The translations under genes and the position numbers were made by a program. DNA of 64,000 nt from Fistularia commersonii (lineage: Eukaryota > Chordata > Actinopteri > Syngnathiformes > Fistulariidae): positions 25,724,392-25,788,391 of the forward strand of contig JBBMNZ010000003.1 in assembly GCA_037954325.1 (NCBI GenBank). Direction: 5' to 3'. This document shows, piece after piece, positions 20,647 through 31,508 of the stretch. Position 1 is the stretch's first letter; the number at the start of each line of letters is the position of its first letter. Below the pieces are notes generated by a model. It saw nothing but the letters and a program-made list of their open reading frames with translations, did not search any database and was not told where the DNA came from.

Positions 20647-21035
20647 GATAATTACATTATTACAATTGTTGCTACTACGTTAATAGGATTGTTATGGTTA
20701 TTATCATTATTGTAGATTTTAAAATTATTATGTATCATTATAAAATTATATTTTTTAATCATATTGTTATGATTATCAATTATGAAGTTTACATTGATTT
20801 GAACAGATTTCCCCTTGAAACTTGTATATCATTTTTTTCTAATTTTCTTTCTAATAATTTCTGAAGAGAAGCTCCTTGACAATGTGTCCAAGTGACCTGC
20901 CCTCACCCCACCGTCGCCGTGGCAACCACACACAGCGACATCTTGAATCCAAGCCGAGCCCCCCCACACACCACCACCACCAGAAAGATTACATTGCACA
21001 TTTTTCTGTCAAAGGTTGATTCTTGTGTATGCACT

Positions 21036-21036
<1 letters not shown>
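20644..21036. other. AT-rich unique sequence, nothing recognised
   Basis: Many ATT/TTA triplets, probably mutated extensions of the neighbouring trinucleotide tract. Confidence 0.4.

Positions 21037-21078
<42 letters not shown>
21037..21078. repeat. (CA)n microsatellite
   Basis: About 21 CA units, uninterrupted. Confidence 0.97.
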
Positions 21079-21079
<1 letters not shown>

Positions 21080-21405
21080 GCTCATAAGGTGATACATTTA
21101 TGCATGGAATCACGATCCAGGTGCACACACACCTGATACATGACAACATGACACCCTTTGTCCTCCTTCTTCCCTCCTTCTCAGGCGCCGACTTTCCATT
21201 CCTCTACCTTTTTTCCGACGAGGCGTTCAGGGATGCATTTAGCCCGCAAAAAAAAATAAAAATAAAAATAAAACCAAACAATAACGAAACAAGACATGAA
21301 CTTTCACGCGTTCATGTCCGACGGCGTGAATCCCACTTCTCAACAAGTTGGAAAACGTAACATCTTGTCCTTCTTATTTTTATATCAGATTCCCTCAGAC
21401 GCTGG

Positions 21406-21410
<5 letters not shown>

Positions 21411-21437
<27 letters not shown>
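21411..21437. repeat. (CA)n microsatellite
   Basis: About 13 CA units. Confidence 0.96.
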
Positions 21438-21442
<5 letters not shown>

Positions 21443-21479
21443 CACTTCAGAGAAAATGAGTTAGTGGAGCTGAACATGA

Positions 21480-21853
21480 GAAGGCTGGCAGACAGCAGGG
21501 GGGGAAGAAGGCTGAGGACTGGAAGCAGCGCGTGGACTGCTGGGATGGACTGCGAGCTGCCGGAGAGCGCCAGGCTCCGGAGAAGTGCGAGCCCAGCTGG
21601 TGGCGAGCGGCGAGGGAAGGCTGGCAGGTGGCCGGCGGGTGGCGGCGGGAAGGGTGGGGGGGGTGCTGGCGGCTACGGTTCGGGGTAAACGGCGATCGCT
21701 TTCAACCTGCACAAGAACCGGAGGAGGACGGCCGTCGTGCACCGGCTTGGACCGGTCGGTGTTAATCTGCGAAGTTGGCAAACAACAGGAGGGCAGACCG
21801 CTTTTCGAGAATCGCTTCCGGCTTTGAATGGAATCGCTAACAGCCGGTTTGTT
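21480..21853. other. GC- and CpG-rich segment, no exon recognised
   Basis: G-rich on the plus strand (GGCGGGTGGCGGCGGGAAGG near 21637). Overlapping frames on both strands have the composition of GC-rich non-coding DNA. It could be an unmethylated CpG island; nothing else supports a promoter. Confidence 0.35.
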
Positions 21854-22261
21854 CGCCGTCTCCATGGTGACGACGTCGGCGGTCGGACGCGGAGCTTAAA
21901 AGTTTATCTCGGCCTGAAGAAAACATCAAGCAGGTGTGATGATAACGCTGCAGTCCTTTCCTTTTAGGGGACGCTAACGTTAGCATCTTCGCCGTCTCCA
22001 TGGTGACGACGTCGGCGGTCAGACGCGGAGCTAAAAAGTTTATCTCGGCCGGAAAGAAACATCAAGCAGGTGTGATGATAACGCTACAGGACCTTCCTTT
22101 TAGGGGATGCTAACGTTAGCATCTTCACCATCTCCATGGTGACGACATCGGTGGTCGGACGCGGAGCTTAAAAGTTTATCTCGGCCGGAAGAAAACATCA
22201 AGCAGGTGTGATGATAACGCGACAGGACCTTCCTTTTAGGGGATGCTAACGTTAGCATCTG
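21854..22261. repeat. 136-bp tandem repeat, three copies
   Basis: Copies start at 21854, 21990 and 22126, exactly 136 bp apart. Each holds CTCCATGGTGACGAC, GGACGCGGAGCT, CATCAAGCAGGTGTGATGAT and GCTAACGTTAGCATCT. Differences between copies are a few substitutions, so the duplication is fairly recent. Each unit ends with the palindrome-like GCTAACGTTAGC. Confidence 0.95.
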
Positions 22262-22385
22262 GTTGTGCACGTCTACGCGCGCTCACATCCCATCATCAAT
22301 GCATGATTTTAGCTTCGTATCTTCTCCCGAGACCTCGGGCTCTTTTTCCCAGAAAGTATGGCTTCATCCGCCGCTGCATCTACAT

Positions 22386-22827
22386 CAGGGGCGTGCAAAC
22401 TTGACTTTTAAAATTTGACAAACCGCCCGGGTCACCACAAAATACGATACATATAAAAAAAAAAAAAAACGCATTTTTCAACAGTACATATCAAACTCGC
22501 CCGACGTTTGTCCGAATATTGTCTGACATTTGCAAAATAAAACCAGCTTGGTTTTGAAGGTTCCTGCTCAAACCGGTTTTTCCCTCGTCGCTTCTCGTCC
22601 AGCTAGTTCATGTGTGTCAGCATGTCCGCAGAAAAAAGGCTAAATCTCAAAGCCAAACTGTGCCATTTAGCTCAGGAGCTCCAAAAATGAAATCATCTCC
22701 TCTTTGAGTTCCCACATTCATTGATCTGATCATTCGATCAATCACATCAAATATGAATTCGGCAGGCCGGATTAAAAAGGAGCAACGGGCCGAATGTGGC
22801 CCGCGGGCCGTAGTTTGCACATCCCTG
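22386..22827. mobile_element. hAT-type element with exact 8-bp target duplication
   Basis: The left end CAGGGGCGTGCAAACTTGAC and the right end, in complement CAGGGATGTGCAAACTACGG, match at 14 of the first 16 positions. They are flanked by identical octamers ATCTACAT (22378-22385 and 22828-22835). The right end includes GGCCCGCGGGCC. The 442 bp carry no transposase; a short plus-strand frame starting MSAEKRLNLKAKLCHLAQEL near 22623 could be a scrap of one but is not recognised. Confidence 0.9.
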
Positions 22828-22835
22828 ATCTACAT

Positions 22836-24018
22836 TTTCATTTCTTGCATGAACATTCAAGCAATTAGCATGTAAATATTAGTGCTACAACTACTCTCTA
22901 GATCTAGAGCTACCCTGTTGGGTTTCTCTAACCTAAGTTTGGTCCGGGGTTGACTCCGACTTGACTCGACCGTGTCACTAAATGTCGTATCTCTGTCAAA
23001 GAAGAACTCACAAACTGGCTGAGAAGTTATTTAGAAGCAGTTTTAGATGCTAACAGTAGTAGAGGTTGCAAACCCCAGCTGCAGCTGCAGGCTGGTTATC
23101 CAGGTAACTCGTTGTTGCTCATTTCCAGCGCCCCTTTGTTTGATTTCACTTCGAATTATCTTTACCAGACTCTCCGTGCAGCCTGTCCGTCAGCCGTCCT
23201 CCCCCCCGGACCGGCTCCGCAGACTCCTTCTGCTCTTCTTCTGCCTCTTAGACCAGAAATCTTACGCCTGAGCTGAAGTTTCCTTTCCACAAGCCTCTCT
23301 CCTCCCCTGTCTCCTGCTGCCGTGGGGTTCTCCACCCACGATCAAGTCTGTTACAATGCAAGTTTAATTCAGTCCGAAGGTACATGTTGTCTCGCCCGCC
23401 TTCCACTGATTCATTACAGGACGGCTTGGCAAATGCCGGAGTGCGATTAAGAAGCATCTTCTGGCGAAGTCGTTAAAATGTGTTCACACGTCGCGTCGAG
23501 CGGCGCCACATTCGGGCCAGACGGGCCCCTGGGGAGGACAAATCTGCGACTAAAAGCCTGTGACCTACACAGTACTCGGCCCCCTTCGGAAGTAAATGTT
23601 TGATTTGTTTAACAGAGACGCATTTGGTATTTTGCAAAGCTAGAACTGATGAAAGATGGTGTTCAACGGTGACCTGTTCTTTGCCGTTTCCTACTTTAGT
23701 TCAACAAGCATGCCTTCAACAGCGAGGGCAGAATTGCAGGCCGTCAGGCCGAGTGCCAGGCCGACAGTCGCAGCTTAGCGCGTTTACAAGCCTTGCAGTT
23801 TCAAAGAGGACAGCATTCACCGATTCCCACACCGATGGCTGTAGAGCTGCCAAGAAAGGGGCTAACCAAACTATCAGGGGCAACCAGGGGTCCCATCTTT
23901 CGCCCAAGGACACTTGGACACGCAGGCAAGAGGAGCCGCAAATGGAACCGTCGATCGCAGGGTCGCCTGCTTTACCAAATGAACCACAGGTGCCAAAGTT
24001 TCTGATTCCCGGGTCAGG
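22836..24018. other. Unique sequence, nothing firmly recognised
   Basis: 23640-24005 has the irregular look of an old repeat: GCCTGCTTTACCAAATGAACC near 23967 resembles the complement of a tRNA-like head. The 158-codon frame at 23600-24076 lacks any known domain. Confidence 0.35.
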
Positions 24019-24352
24019 ATCTGTTGGACTTGTATGCTCAGCAGCTGAGGGTAGCCTCCCAGCACATATGACCTGAGAGCTCGACCCTGAACTAAGATGC
24101 ACGGCCGTAACAGAAGACGAGTACTCGATCACGTCGTCTGGTACTTCGGCATTCATTCACTTCCCTTCAGACAGATAATTTCTGTTGTATCTGTTGGACT
24201 TGTATGCTCAGCAGCTGAGGGTAGCCTCCCAGCACATATGACCTGAGAGCTCGACCTTGAACTAAGATGCACGGCCGTAACAGAAGACAAGTACTCGATC
24301 ATGTCGTCCGGTACTTCGGCATTCGTTCACTTCCCTTCCGACTGATAATTTC
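24019..24352. repeat. 170-bp tandem duplication
   Basis: ATCTGTTGGACTTGTATGCT starts at 24019 and again at 24189. The two copies agree through AACAGAAGAC, TACTCGATCA and CTTCCCTTC with a handful of substitutions. Confidence 0.95.
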
Positions 24353-25054
24353 ACACAGGGGTGGAGGTTCGGCCACAGAAGGCGTCCACATCTTTGCAGA
24401 TCAGCAGGGGCCTGCAGGGGTTGACGGTGGCCGGACGAGGACAGAGCTCCACCCAACGTGATGGATTTTTCATTAAAAGACGCCCTCCGGCTGCCGAAGA
24501 GCACAATCGCCGATGTTCCGTGCAACTTAAGAACCGTGTTAATGACCCCGGACTTTGGCAATAATTCTTCTCTGTTGACCTCGGTCAGATAAAGGAGAAG
24601 CACTGAGCCGGGAAGAGCGGGTACTCCATGTGTTTCTTTTTTCAGGACAGAAATATTCTTATTAAACAACAAAAATAGCCTCCACCGCACGATCCGGCCG
24701 ACATCTACAACCCAAATACTGAACCACAACATCCAGAATGAAGGAATACTGCATCAACGTAGCACGAATATCTACAAACACTTGTGGTGTGCGGTGAGGT
24801 TCACGTCCAGCGAGGCACTCACTTCCTTTGGCATTATATTTGCAATCGTAAGAACTTATTCCCGATTGTCTCATCGAATTTTTTTATAAAACTGAAAACA
24901 ATTTGTGGAAGTTTGTATGAAGTCCACGCTCATCGACTTCTCCACAAAAACCTCTGGTACTTTGTTGTAAACTCCTCCTTGTTTTCTTTTATATATCTTA
25001 TTTATTTTATCCTACACTGGAGGTAAAGAAACGGGTTCAAGCAGGTTGGAATGG
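24353..25054. other. Unique sequence, nothing recognised
   Basis: Mixed composition. The 156-codon minus frame at 24262-24732 overlaps the tandem duplication and has no known domain. Confidence 0.4.
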
Positions 25055-25420
25055 GTGGAGAAAAGTGTCAGGGGTGCGAAGAGATAGAAGAACATCAGCC
25101 AGAATGATCTACAAGATGATCTACAAACATCTACAATGACCAAAAGACAGGAGGCAGAGCTGGAGGTCACAGAGATGAAGATGCTGAGGTCCTTTTTGGA
25201 GTGACAAGGATGGAGAGGATCAGGAATGAGTCTGTCAGAGGGTAGATGTTTTGGAGAGAAGGTCAGAGATGGTTGGGTCATGGACAGAGGAGGGATAGTG
25301 AAGGTATTGGTAGACAGATGCTAGAATTGGAGGTCGAGAGGAAGACCAAAGGAGGATCCAGAGAATGGGGTTAGATGAAGAAGGTGGATTGGCTGTGGAG
25401 ACCCTGAAGGGAAAAGACCA
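25055..25420 (+). mobile_element. RTE-clade LINE, 3' end
   Basis: Plus strand. In order: CAGAATGATCTACAAGATG, GACAGGAGGCAGAGCTGGAG, AGGATGGAGAGGATCAGGAA, AGAGAAGGTCAGAGATGGTT, AGATGCTAGAATTGGAGGTC and finally GAGACCCTGAAGGGAAAAG. That is the same order as the complement of 61195-61600. 5'-truncated, with no intact frame. Confidence 0.8.
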
Positions 25421-25492
25421 AAGGAAAGATCCTACATTGCTTCTAGAGGAGCATCAGTCTCTCGCACCTGCCAACTGGAGTACCTCCCTTCA

Positions 25493-25884
25493 GGTGAGGC
25501 ACAGAATTATCTGCCTCACCTCATGACTTTTCTTTACGGTTTATTTTCCAATCAGTGAGAAAAATCGTATCGCGCACTTCTGCAAAATACGTGACGCTAT
25601 TTGTAGGTCTTGGTGTTTAGAATAATATAATAAATCTTTCTACACAGAAATGATAACGTGCCACGCAGCCCAGTTTAGGAGTGACTGCGTATGCAGAGGT
25701 GACTCAGCTGCCACACTTTAGCATACATTGGATCAGGAAATGTGCAAATTCAGTGATTTGTGCTTGAGAGCATTTCAAAAAAAATATTGGAATCATAAAG
25801 AAAATACAATTATGAATCAGATCAGTGGAAAAATATTACTATTTATCTTTTTTTTTTTTTTTTTTTTTGAGGCTCTGCCTCACC
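25493..25884. mobile_element. Possible element bounded by GGTGAGGCAGAG inverted ends
   Basis: The left side has CAGGTGAGGCACAGA, the right side GAGGCTCTGCCTCACCTGCC, which are inverted matches of about 12 bp. Just inside the left end GGTGAGGCA and TGCCTCACC form a 9-bp hairpin. The interior is AT-rich with a T-run. No target duplication could be established, so class and borders are uncertain. Confidence 0.35.
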
Positions 25885-26532
25885 TGCCTCCCCTGACCGC
25901 ACATCACCGGCAAGCACTCGGTCTGTGGCTGCTTTTAGGATCATTCAATTAGAGCCGTTGATTTATTTATCCTTGAATAAATAAGAATATAGATCTACAT
26001 ACCTTGGTGAATGGGAGACCTTGCGAACAGAGAGGAATAATCAAGCGGAGAGGTGGATGCTGGGAGAGATTGGAGAGCGTCCGTTGATCTGCGGACGGAA
26101 AATCGACCAATGAAAACCCGGCTCGTTCCATCGGCGCAAGGAAATGTCACGAATTCGGTCCAACGCGAGTGCTTGGTTCTTTCCATGTTTCTCCATGTCC
26201 TCCTTCCCGGGTTCCCTCCAGGTTCTCCGTCTTCCTTCCACATCATTCCTTCCACGTCTGCAGGTGGTGGAGAAGCAGTGTGAATAATGAATGACCGAGC
26301 GTCTGCAACTTCATGGATGATAAATTGGGTTTAGAATATGAATGAATGAATGATTGCGTCCCTCCTCTTGTCTGGACGGCGTTCTCCACCTCGGGTCAGA
26401 CACATCATCCGATCCTCCCGTACCATAATTACGATCCCATTATTTTTCATGTTACCATCGAGGCTGTTTAAACCCTCATTACAGGTAACAAATTCAATAT
26501 GGCGGGAGGGTTAGCGTCTGCAGGTACGAGCG

Positions 26533-26534
<2 letters not shown>
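25885..26534. other. Unique sequence, nothing recognised
   Basis: Ordinary composition; a few GAAT repeats near 26336-26352. No exon seen. Confidence 0.4.

Positions 26535-26573
<39 letters not shown>
26535..26573. repeat. (TG)n microsatellite
   Basis: About 19 TG units. Confidence 0.97.
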
Positions 26574-26574
<1 letters not shown>

Positions 26575-26739
26575 AAACGCCGGCCGGGTGAAAACGGACC
26601 ATCGTCATGGAAATTTCCTTCCGACGTTGAAGGATGGACTCCGTATTTTCCCCCTTTTCTCCGAGTGAAGCCTAATGTGATGAAGATGAACACGAGATCA
26701 AATCCAATTACACTCGGCATCCATTACGACCCCCCCCAA

Positions 26740-26780
26740 CCCCGTGAAATATCCCCGGGACGGCGGAGGAGGGACGGGAG

Positions 26781-26812
<32 letters not shown>

Positions 26813-27000
26813 ACGCGGAGAAGACGGGGTAATAATGATGACTGTCCGCGACCGCATTTTTAATTCTAATGGACGGCTTTTGAAGTCCGCATCCTTTTGA
26901 TGTTTACATCCGACGCCAATCCTGCAGAGGGGAAACCGGCGCTCTCATTCGCGGGACGTCCGGGCGCCGGCGTTCGTAAATTTATTTGATATTCATGCGT
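26740..27000. other. CpG-rich segment with (GGC)n tract
   Basis: It includes a (GGC)n run of about ten units at 26779-26812 and many further CpG through 26965. This is a candidate CpG island; no transcription start motif or exon is recognised beside it. Confidence 0.45.
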
Positions 27001-27077
27001 ATCGGGGGAAAACATCCGTGCGCCGCAGACATCGATTTTTAGTTAGGTTTTTTTTTATTTTTTCCAAAAGTTTAGCT

Positions 27078-27178
27078 CGGCTGTGCTAGCATTGGAGCGC
27101 TAACGGCCTTCCTGGAGGTCGATGCTAGCTCGCAGGGGTAGCAGGACAAAAGTAGCCTAAGCGGACGTGCACATGACA

Positions 27179-27238
<60 letters not shown>

Positions 27239-27770
27239 ATAAGGACCACAGTTCCGGTCACACACACACACATACAGATTCACATGAAAAGAAAAGCCAA
27301 ATGAAATGGTTTAGTGTATAAGTCCTCAGTGTGTGTGTGTGTGTGTGTGTGTGTGGGGGCGCCCTTGAAAGGAGCTTCCCTTCTAGGAATTATACAGAAG
27401 TATTTGGTTGTTTTCTCTGCAAGTGTGTTGTGGATGTGGACATTTATTACATTCAACATCTAATCATGTATTTGTACTTCCAAAAATTAAAGGGAACACT
27501 AAAATAACACATTCTAGATTTGCTGTGCTAGCATTGGAGCGCTAACGGCTAACATCCTGGAGGTCGATGCTAGCTCGCAGGGGTAGCGGGACAAAACTAG
27601 CCTAAGCGGATGTGCACATGACAGTGCACGTGTGTGTGTGTGTGTGTGTGCGGATAAGGACCACAGTTCCGGTCACACACACACACACACACATACACAT
27701 GAAAAGCCAAATGAAATGGTTTGGTGTATAAGTCCTCAGCGTGTGTGTGTGTGCGTGTGTGTTTCCTGGA
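27078..27770. repeat. Tandem duplication of about 445 bp, each unit with GT tracts
   Basis: GCTGTGCTAGCATTGGAGCG occurs at 27080 and 27522. Both are followed by GTCGATGCTAGCTCGCAGGG, a long GT tract (27185-27235 and about 27630-27650), AAGGACCACAGTTCCGGTCA and GAAAAGCCAAATGAAATGGT, then a second GT tract (27329-27355 and 27741-27762). The first unit additionally holds 27360-27521, which the second lacks. Confidence 0.95.
27360..27521 (-). repeat. Inverted partner of 31355-31512, including a MITE end
   Basis: GCCCTTGAAAGGAG through TAGATTT is the reverse complement of 31355-31512 with a few changes, for example GAAAACAACCAAATATTTCT at 31455 against AGTATTTGGTTGTTTTCTC here. The last 45 bp (CCAAAAATTAAAGGGAACAC) are the terminus of the Tc1-like MITE. 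Confidence 0.93.
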
Positions 27771-28327
27771 ACACGGGCGGTCATTAAATAATCATCTTGT
27801 GTCTGACTTTGTTAAATCAGTTATGGAGAGCTTTTTTTTTTGTTCCTCGTGACATTTTGATCTCCGCTTTGTCATTAAGTCGGGGGGATGTGATGAAATT
27901 TACATAGCCCTAATTCTTCAGCTTGCTGACAACATTTTTTTTTTTTTTGGTGTCTTTTTTTTTTCCCCCCCGTCACGGCGACAGCCATCTTTAATATTTA
28001 GACCAGGACTTTGCGATGCCCTTCAACTGCGCCTGCAGTATTAATGCATCCTTAATGGGAGAGGTTCCATAAACGAGCCGCAAATGGAGCCAGACGTTTT
28101 AATGTTTGCTAGAAAGGCTGTTTTCCACATGTAACCGTAATAGTCCGTATTCATATTTAATCAGTCGTGGGTTTGTTATTAATTATTTAGCTGTCGGTGA
28201 CTTCATTAAGCGGAGTTTTGATGTCGCGGAGGGTTTTCCCCAGTCTTCCAAAGTCCCTTTGTCCCCTTACATGTGGCTGATTAATGGGGTTTAACAGCCA
28301 TTGTGGCCCCATCACATAGTCCTGAGG
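27771..28327. other. Unique, homeodomain-core-rich; no gene seen
   Basis: T-runs lie near 27830 and 27933-27963. 28030-28310 is rich in TAAT/ATTA cores (TTAATGCATCCTTAATGGGA, TTATTAATTATTTAGC) and poor in repeats, and might be a conserved non-coding element. CAGCCATCTTTA at 27982 is YY1-like. Confidence 0.35.
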
Positions 28328-28360
<33 letters not shown>

Positions 28361-28365
28361 TGTGT
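28328..28365. repeat. (TG)n microsatellite, one interruption
   Basis: About 18 TG units with a TATG interruption at about 28352. Confidence 0.96.
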
Positions 28366-29549
28366 TCCCTGTGGTTGAAAAGCCCGGCGTCTTTCACTGA
28401 TGATCTGAATAGGGTCACAACATACAATAAAACATGAAACTGTGTTTAGAGTAATTTGTGGATGCAGTTTTCTTCCAAAGGGATCAAAAAAAAAAGTGAA
28501 TGAATTCATTTATTCGTTCTTTTAATCGCACACGCTTTCATCATTTAGACGCATACGACCGTTCACGCTTTCATTTGCATGTCATATAGATGCAACGGTT
28601 CATCCTTTCATTCACAAATCTGCACAATTTAATGTTTTCAATGAACCTCCTGCAGGTTTTCTCTCTTTTTCTCTACGTCTTTTCCAGAGGGAGCTTTAGC
28701 TCCGCCCACTTTTGTGACGGACATGCGGTCCGACCTCGGTTTGACCCCGACGGACGGCCGAAATCCTCCAACGTGCCACTTTTTCGCTGAAAACGTGAAT
28801 CATCCAAAAAGGCAGACGGAGCCCCGAAATGTCACGGCAGAGTTAGCGGCTAATTAGCGCTAGCTGTTGGTTTGTTTTGTTTTTGTGTTTTTCCGACGCC
28901 GTCCTTAAATGCATCCTTAAACCTCTGCTCTCGGAGTGATTGTGATTTGACGGCTGCTGTCAGAGGCTGATAATGACGTCCTGACCGCCCGAGAGGTGGA
29001 AACAAAAAAAAGGGAAAAGGCATTTTTAGCGGTCTCCTTTAGCAGGTTGGACGCGGCGGCCTGCTGACGGAGGCGTTCGGGATCCACGTCGGGACAATTC
29101 TTCCTGCGGAAGCTCCTGACCTTGCTGCTCTCGCCGATGCGTCCAAATTCAAAAATAAATGAATTTTAAAAGGACGGTTTGGATCGGATGGGGGGACGTC
29201 ACCAGGTTTATTTCAGGAAAACGTTCTGCTGAGCGCGGATACAGCCGAGGTCGCTTCTTAAAAAAGGGCTGCTTGCTCAGGTTCAGCAAGGTGAGCAGAT
29301 CGATAATGTTTCCTGGCGTGGAGCCGGCGGCTCGGAGAACGACGGCGGCGGCGGACGCTTATTTTTTGCAAGAGACGGCTGAACGTTGGGCTCCTCGTGA
29401 ACCTTTTGCAGCTCCCAGAACCTTCTCAGGAACGAAGCTGTCATTTTGGGAACCTCCAGCTCCAAGGACCATCTTTGCGTCTAATCTTTTCAGCTCCATA
29501 GGAACTCATGTGACAACGTTGACCGGTGGAAATCATGAGCCACGGCTAG
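28366..29549. other. Unique sequence, no gene recognised
   Basis: 28500-28620 has faint SINE-internal text (GTCATATAGATGCAACGGTT). CpG is frequent. A GGC triplet run lies at 29342-29354. The 175-codon frame at 29159-29686 runs into the family M copy and is not a known protein. Confidence 0.4.
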
Positions 29550-29965
29550 TAGCAGATACGAATTTGCTGTTTTTCTTGGGGCAAAAATGGACCCAAGCGT
29601 CGAGAAATCGAGTGACCAAGAAGTCCAGGCTCTTCTGGTTGGTGAACATCAACATTCTGGGCCAGAAGATGTGCGAAGGAAGCTAATGGCTAACAAGGTT
29701 CTTCACAAACCCAAGCAATCCAGGTAGAAGATAAAACACTCCAACCATCTGAAAATCTACGGTTATTGTTCCATGAACGCCGTGGCGGCCATGTTGTCCG
29801 TGTCGTCTTCTTCTTCTTCTTCTTCTTCTTCTATCTCGGTGGTTTGTTTTGTTTCTCTCTGCAAAACTAAAAGGCTCCCCGGAGGAGGCTACTTCCTGGA
29901 GCGCAATCGGCGGTGGACGCTTCTTTAGAACCGAGTTCTTAGAACTTCTCCGTCTGACAGCCGAG
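29550..29965 (+). mobile_element. Copy of the Myb/SANT-bearing element (family M)
   Basis: The plus-strand ATG at 29589 opens MDPSVEKSSDQEVQALLVGE, which has the [WS]-x-DxEVxALL pattern at the start of a Myb/SANT-like domain; the key tryptophan is replaced by serine. It continues KLMANKVLHKPK and stops. Downstream blocks AGAAGATAAAACACTCCAAC, TATTGTTCCATGAACGCCG and GGAGGCTACTTCCTGGAGCG match the other copies. 29811-29832 is a (CTT)n run. No transposase follows. Confidence 0.55.
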
Positions 29966-30610
29966 CCATGTTATCGTGCCATAAATGTAATTATTATACA
30001 TCGAGATAATCCCCATTGGAATCCCATTAATTAAAAAACCCAACGAAAACAATGGCGTTGATTAAAGACAGAAACAAATTCGATCCCGCTGAAGAAAAGC
30101 CCCTCCCGCCCCTCGCGGGACCGCAAATAAAACGTGCCGATACCATCTATCAGCGCGGCGCATCGGCGCCTGCAGCCAGGCAGGTACAATGGACGCGCAA
30201 TAATTAAACCTCGCGCACGTCCGGGTTCCTCGGTGTGACTCAAGGTTGCCGTTTGGAGGCGGAAAGCGGCGCCGGACCCGACGGACGGAGAGCGTTTCCC
30301 CGTCGCACAAACCGGAATGCGGCGTTCCTCGAGGGATTGTCCTCCGTCTGCCGTGTTTTCAAATCACCGTCGTAAGAACGTATCGGACGTAAGACGTCCC
30401 GTTCGGATGACCTCGGCGACCTGATGGCGGAGGGGGATTAATAAACCCCCGCTATATGTTAACGATCCGCTTTGCGAGCGAGGGGGACCGGGATCGCCGG
30501 CGTTTGTTGGCTTTTCGGGAAATAAAAACATTCGCGTTAATTGTTTTTGGAACACGGTCGGCGGGCCGAGGCATGTCCGCCATCTTTGTTTGCAGATGCT
30601 ATCCTTATAT
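29966..30610. other. CpG-rich unique sequence, no exon recognised
   Basis: 30090-30600 contains many CpG. GTCCGCCATCTTT at 30575-30587 is a good YY1-like site on the minus strand. No protein-like frame is recognised. Confidence 0.4.
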
Positions 30611-30803
30611 GGACGCGGCGCGGTGGCTAGCGGTGGTTAGCGCCTCCTCCTCACAGCGAGAAGGTCGGATTCCAAAAAGGTTCATGCAACAGTCCATGTG
30701 TGTGAATGAGAAGGTGTGTGTGTGTGTGTCTCTAAATGTGGCCCTTTGATTGGTCCAGGCTAAGCCCCGCCTCTCGAGTATAGATAGCGAATGAATGAAT
30801 CCG
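30611..30803 (+). mobile_element. SINE-like repeat with tRNA-like head
   Basis: The head GGACGCGGCGCGGTGGCTAG is followed by GTGGTTAGCGCCTCC and TCACAGCGAGAAGGTCGGAT, an A-box plus start of a B-box region. Then come GTCTCTAAATGTGGCCCTTT, GATTGGTCCAGGCTAAGCCC and CGCCTCTCG, ending in a GAATGAATGAATC tail. The middle is shortened. This is the copy that shows head and tail together most clearly. Confidence 0.75.
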
Positions 30804-30854
30804 AATGATGTTGCTTTTCGTTGAAGTGGGGAAAGAGTCAAAATAGAACTCTAC

Positions 30855-31071
30855 GTAAAAATAAAGAATAGTATAGTAACAAAAATAAAAACAAAAAGAA
30901 AAAGAACAATAAAGATCATGGGAAATAAATAAAGTTCAAGGTATGTAAAAATATACATAGCATATATATAGAATATATAAAAATAGTATAATAACAAAAA
31001 TAATAACAATAAAGATCATGAGAAATAAATAAAATTCAAGCTATGTAAAAATGTATGTAGCATATATATGT
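30855..31071. repeat. 100-bp AT-rich tandem duplication
   Basis: CAATAAAGATCATG occurs at 30907 and 31007, each followed by AAATAAATAAA, TTCAAG and TATGTAAAAAT. The second copy abuts the MITE at 31073. Confidence 0.9.
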
Positions 31072-31072
31072 A

Positions 31073-31393
31073 GCGCTCCAAAACACTTGATAACACATAG
31101 TTACTCCAAGCCAATCACACGTGTGTGAAATCAAACTTAGGAAGCAAAAATGATTTATTTTGATTTGGTTTAAGAACACGACGTCCAAGTTGGATCAGAC
31201 TGGAATGAGTTTTTACACTTTTATTTTGATTCCAGACCTCTATGTGTTCATTCATTAGATTTCCATTGATCATTTCGGTGTGATTTTGTTGTCAGCACAT
31301 CCAACTATGTGAAGAACTAAGAATTTCATGAGAATATTTCATTCATTCAAATCTAGGATGAGTTATTTTAGTGTTCCCTTTAATTTTTGGAAG
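31073..31393. mobile_element. Tc1/mariner-like MITE, older copy (copy 3)
   Basis: It is colinear with 18820-19173: ACTCCAAGCCAATCACACGT, GATTTCCATTGATCATTTCG and TTTAGTGTTCCCTTTAATTT are recognisable. The left terminus has lost about 13 bp and both ends are mutated. TA lies on both sides. Confidence 0.8.
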
Positions 31394-31508
31394 TACAAAC
31401 ACATGATTAGATGTTGAATGTAATAAATGTCCACATCCACAACACACTTGCAGAGAAAACAACCAAATATTTCTGTATAATTCCTGGAAGGGAAGCATCC
31501 TTTCAAGG

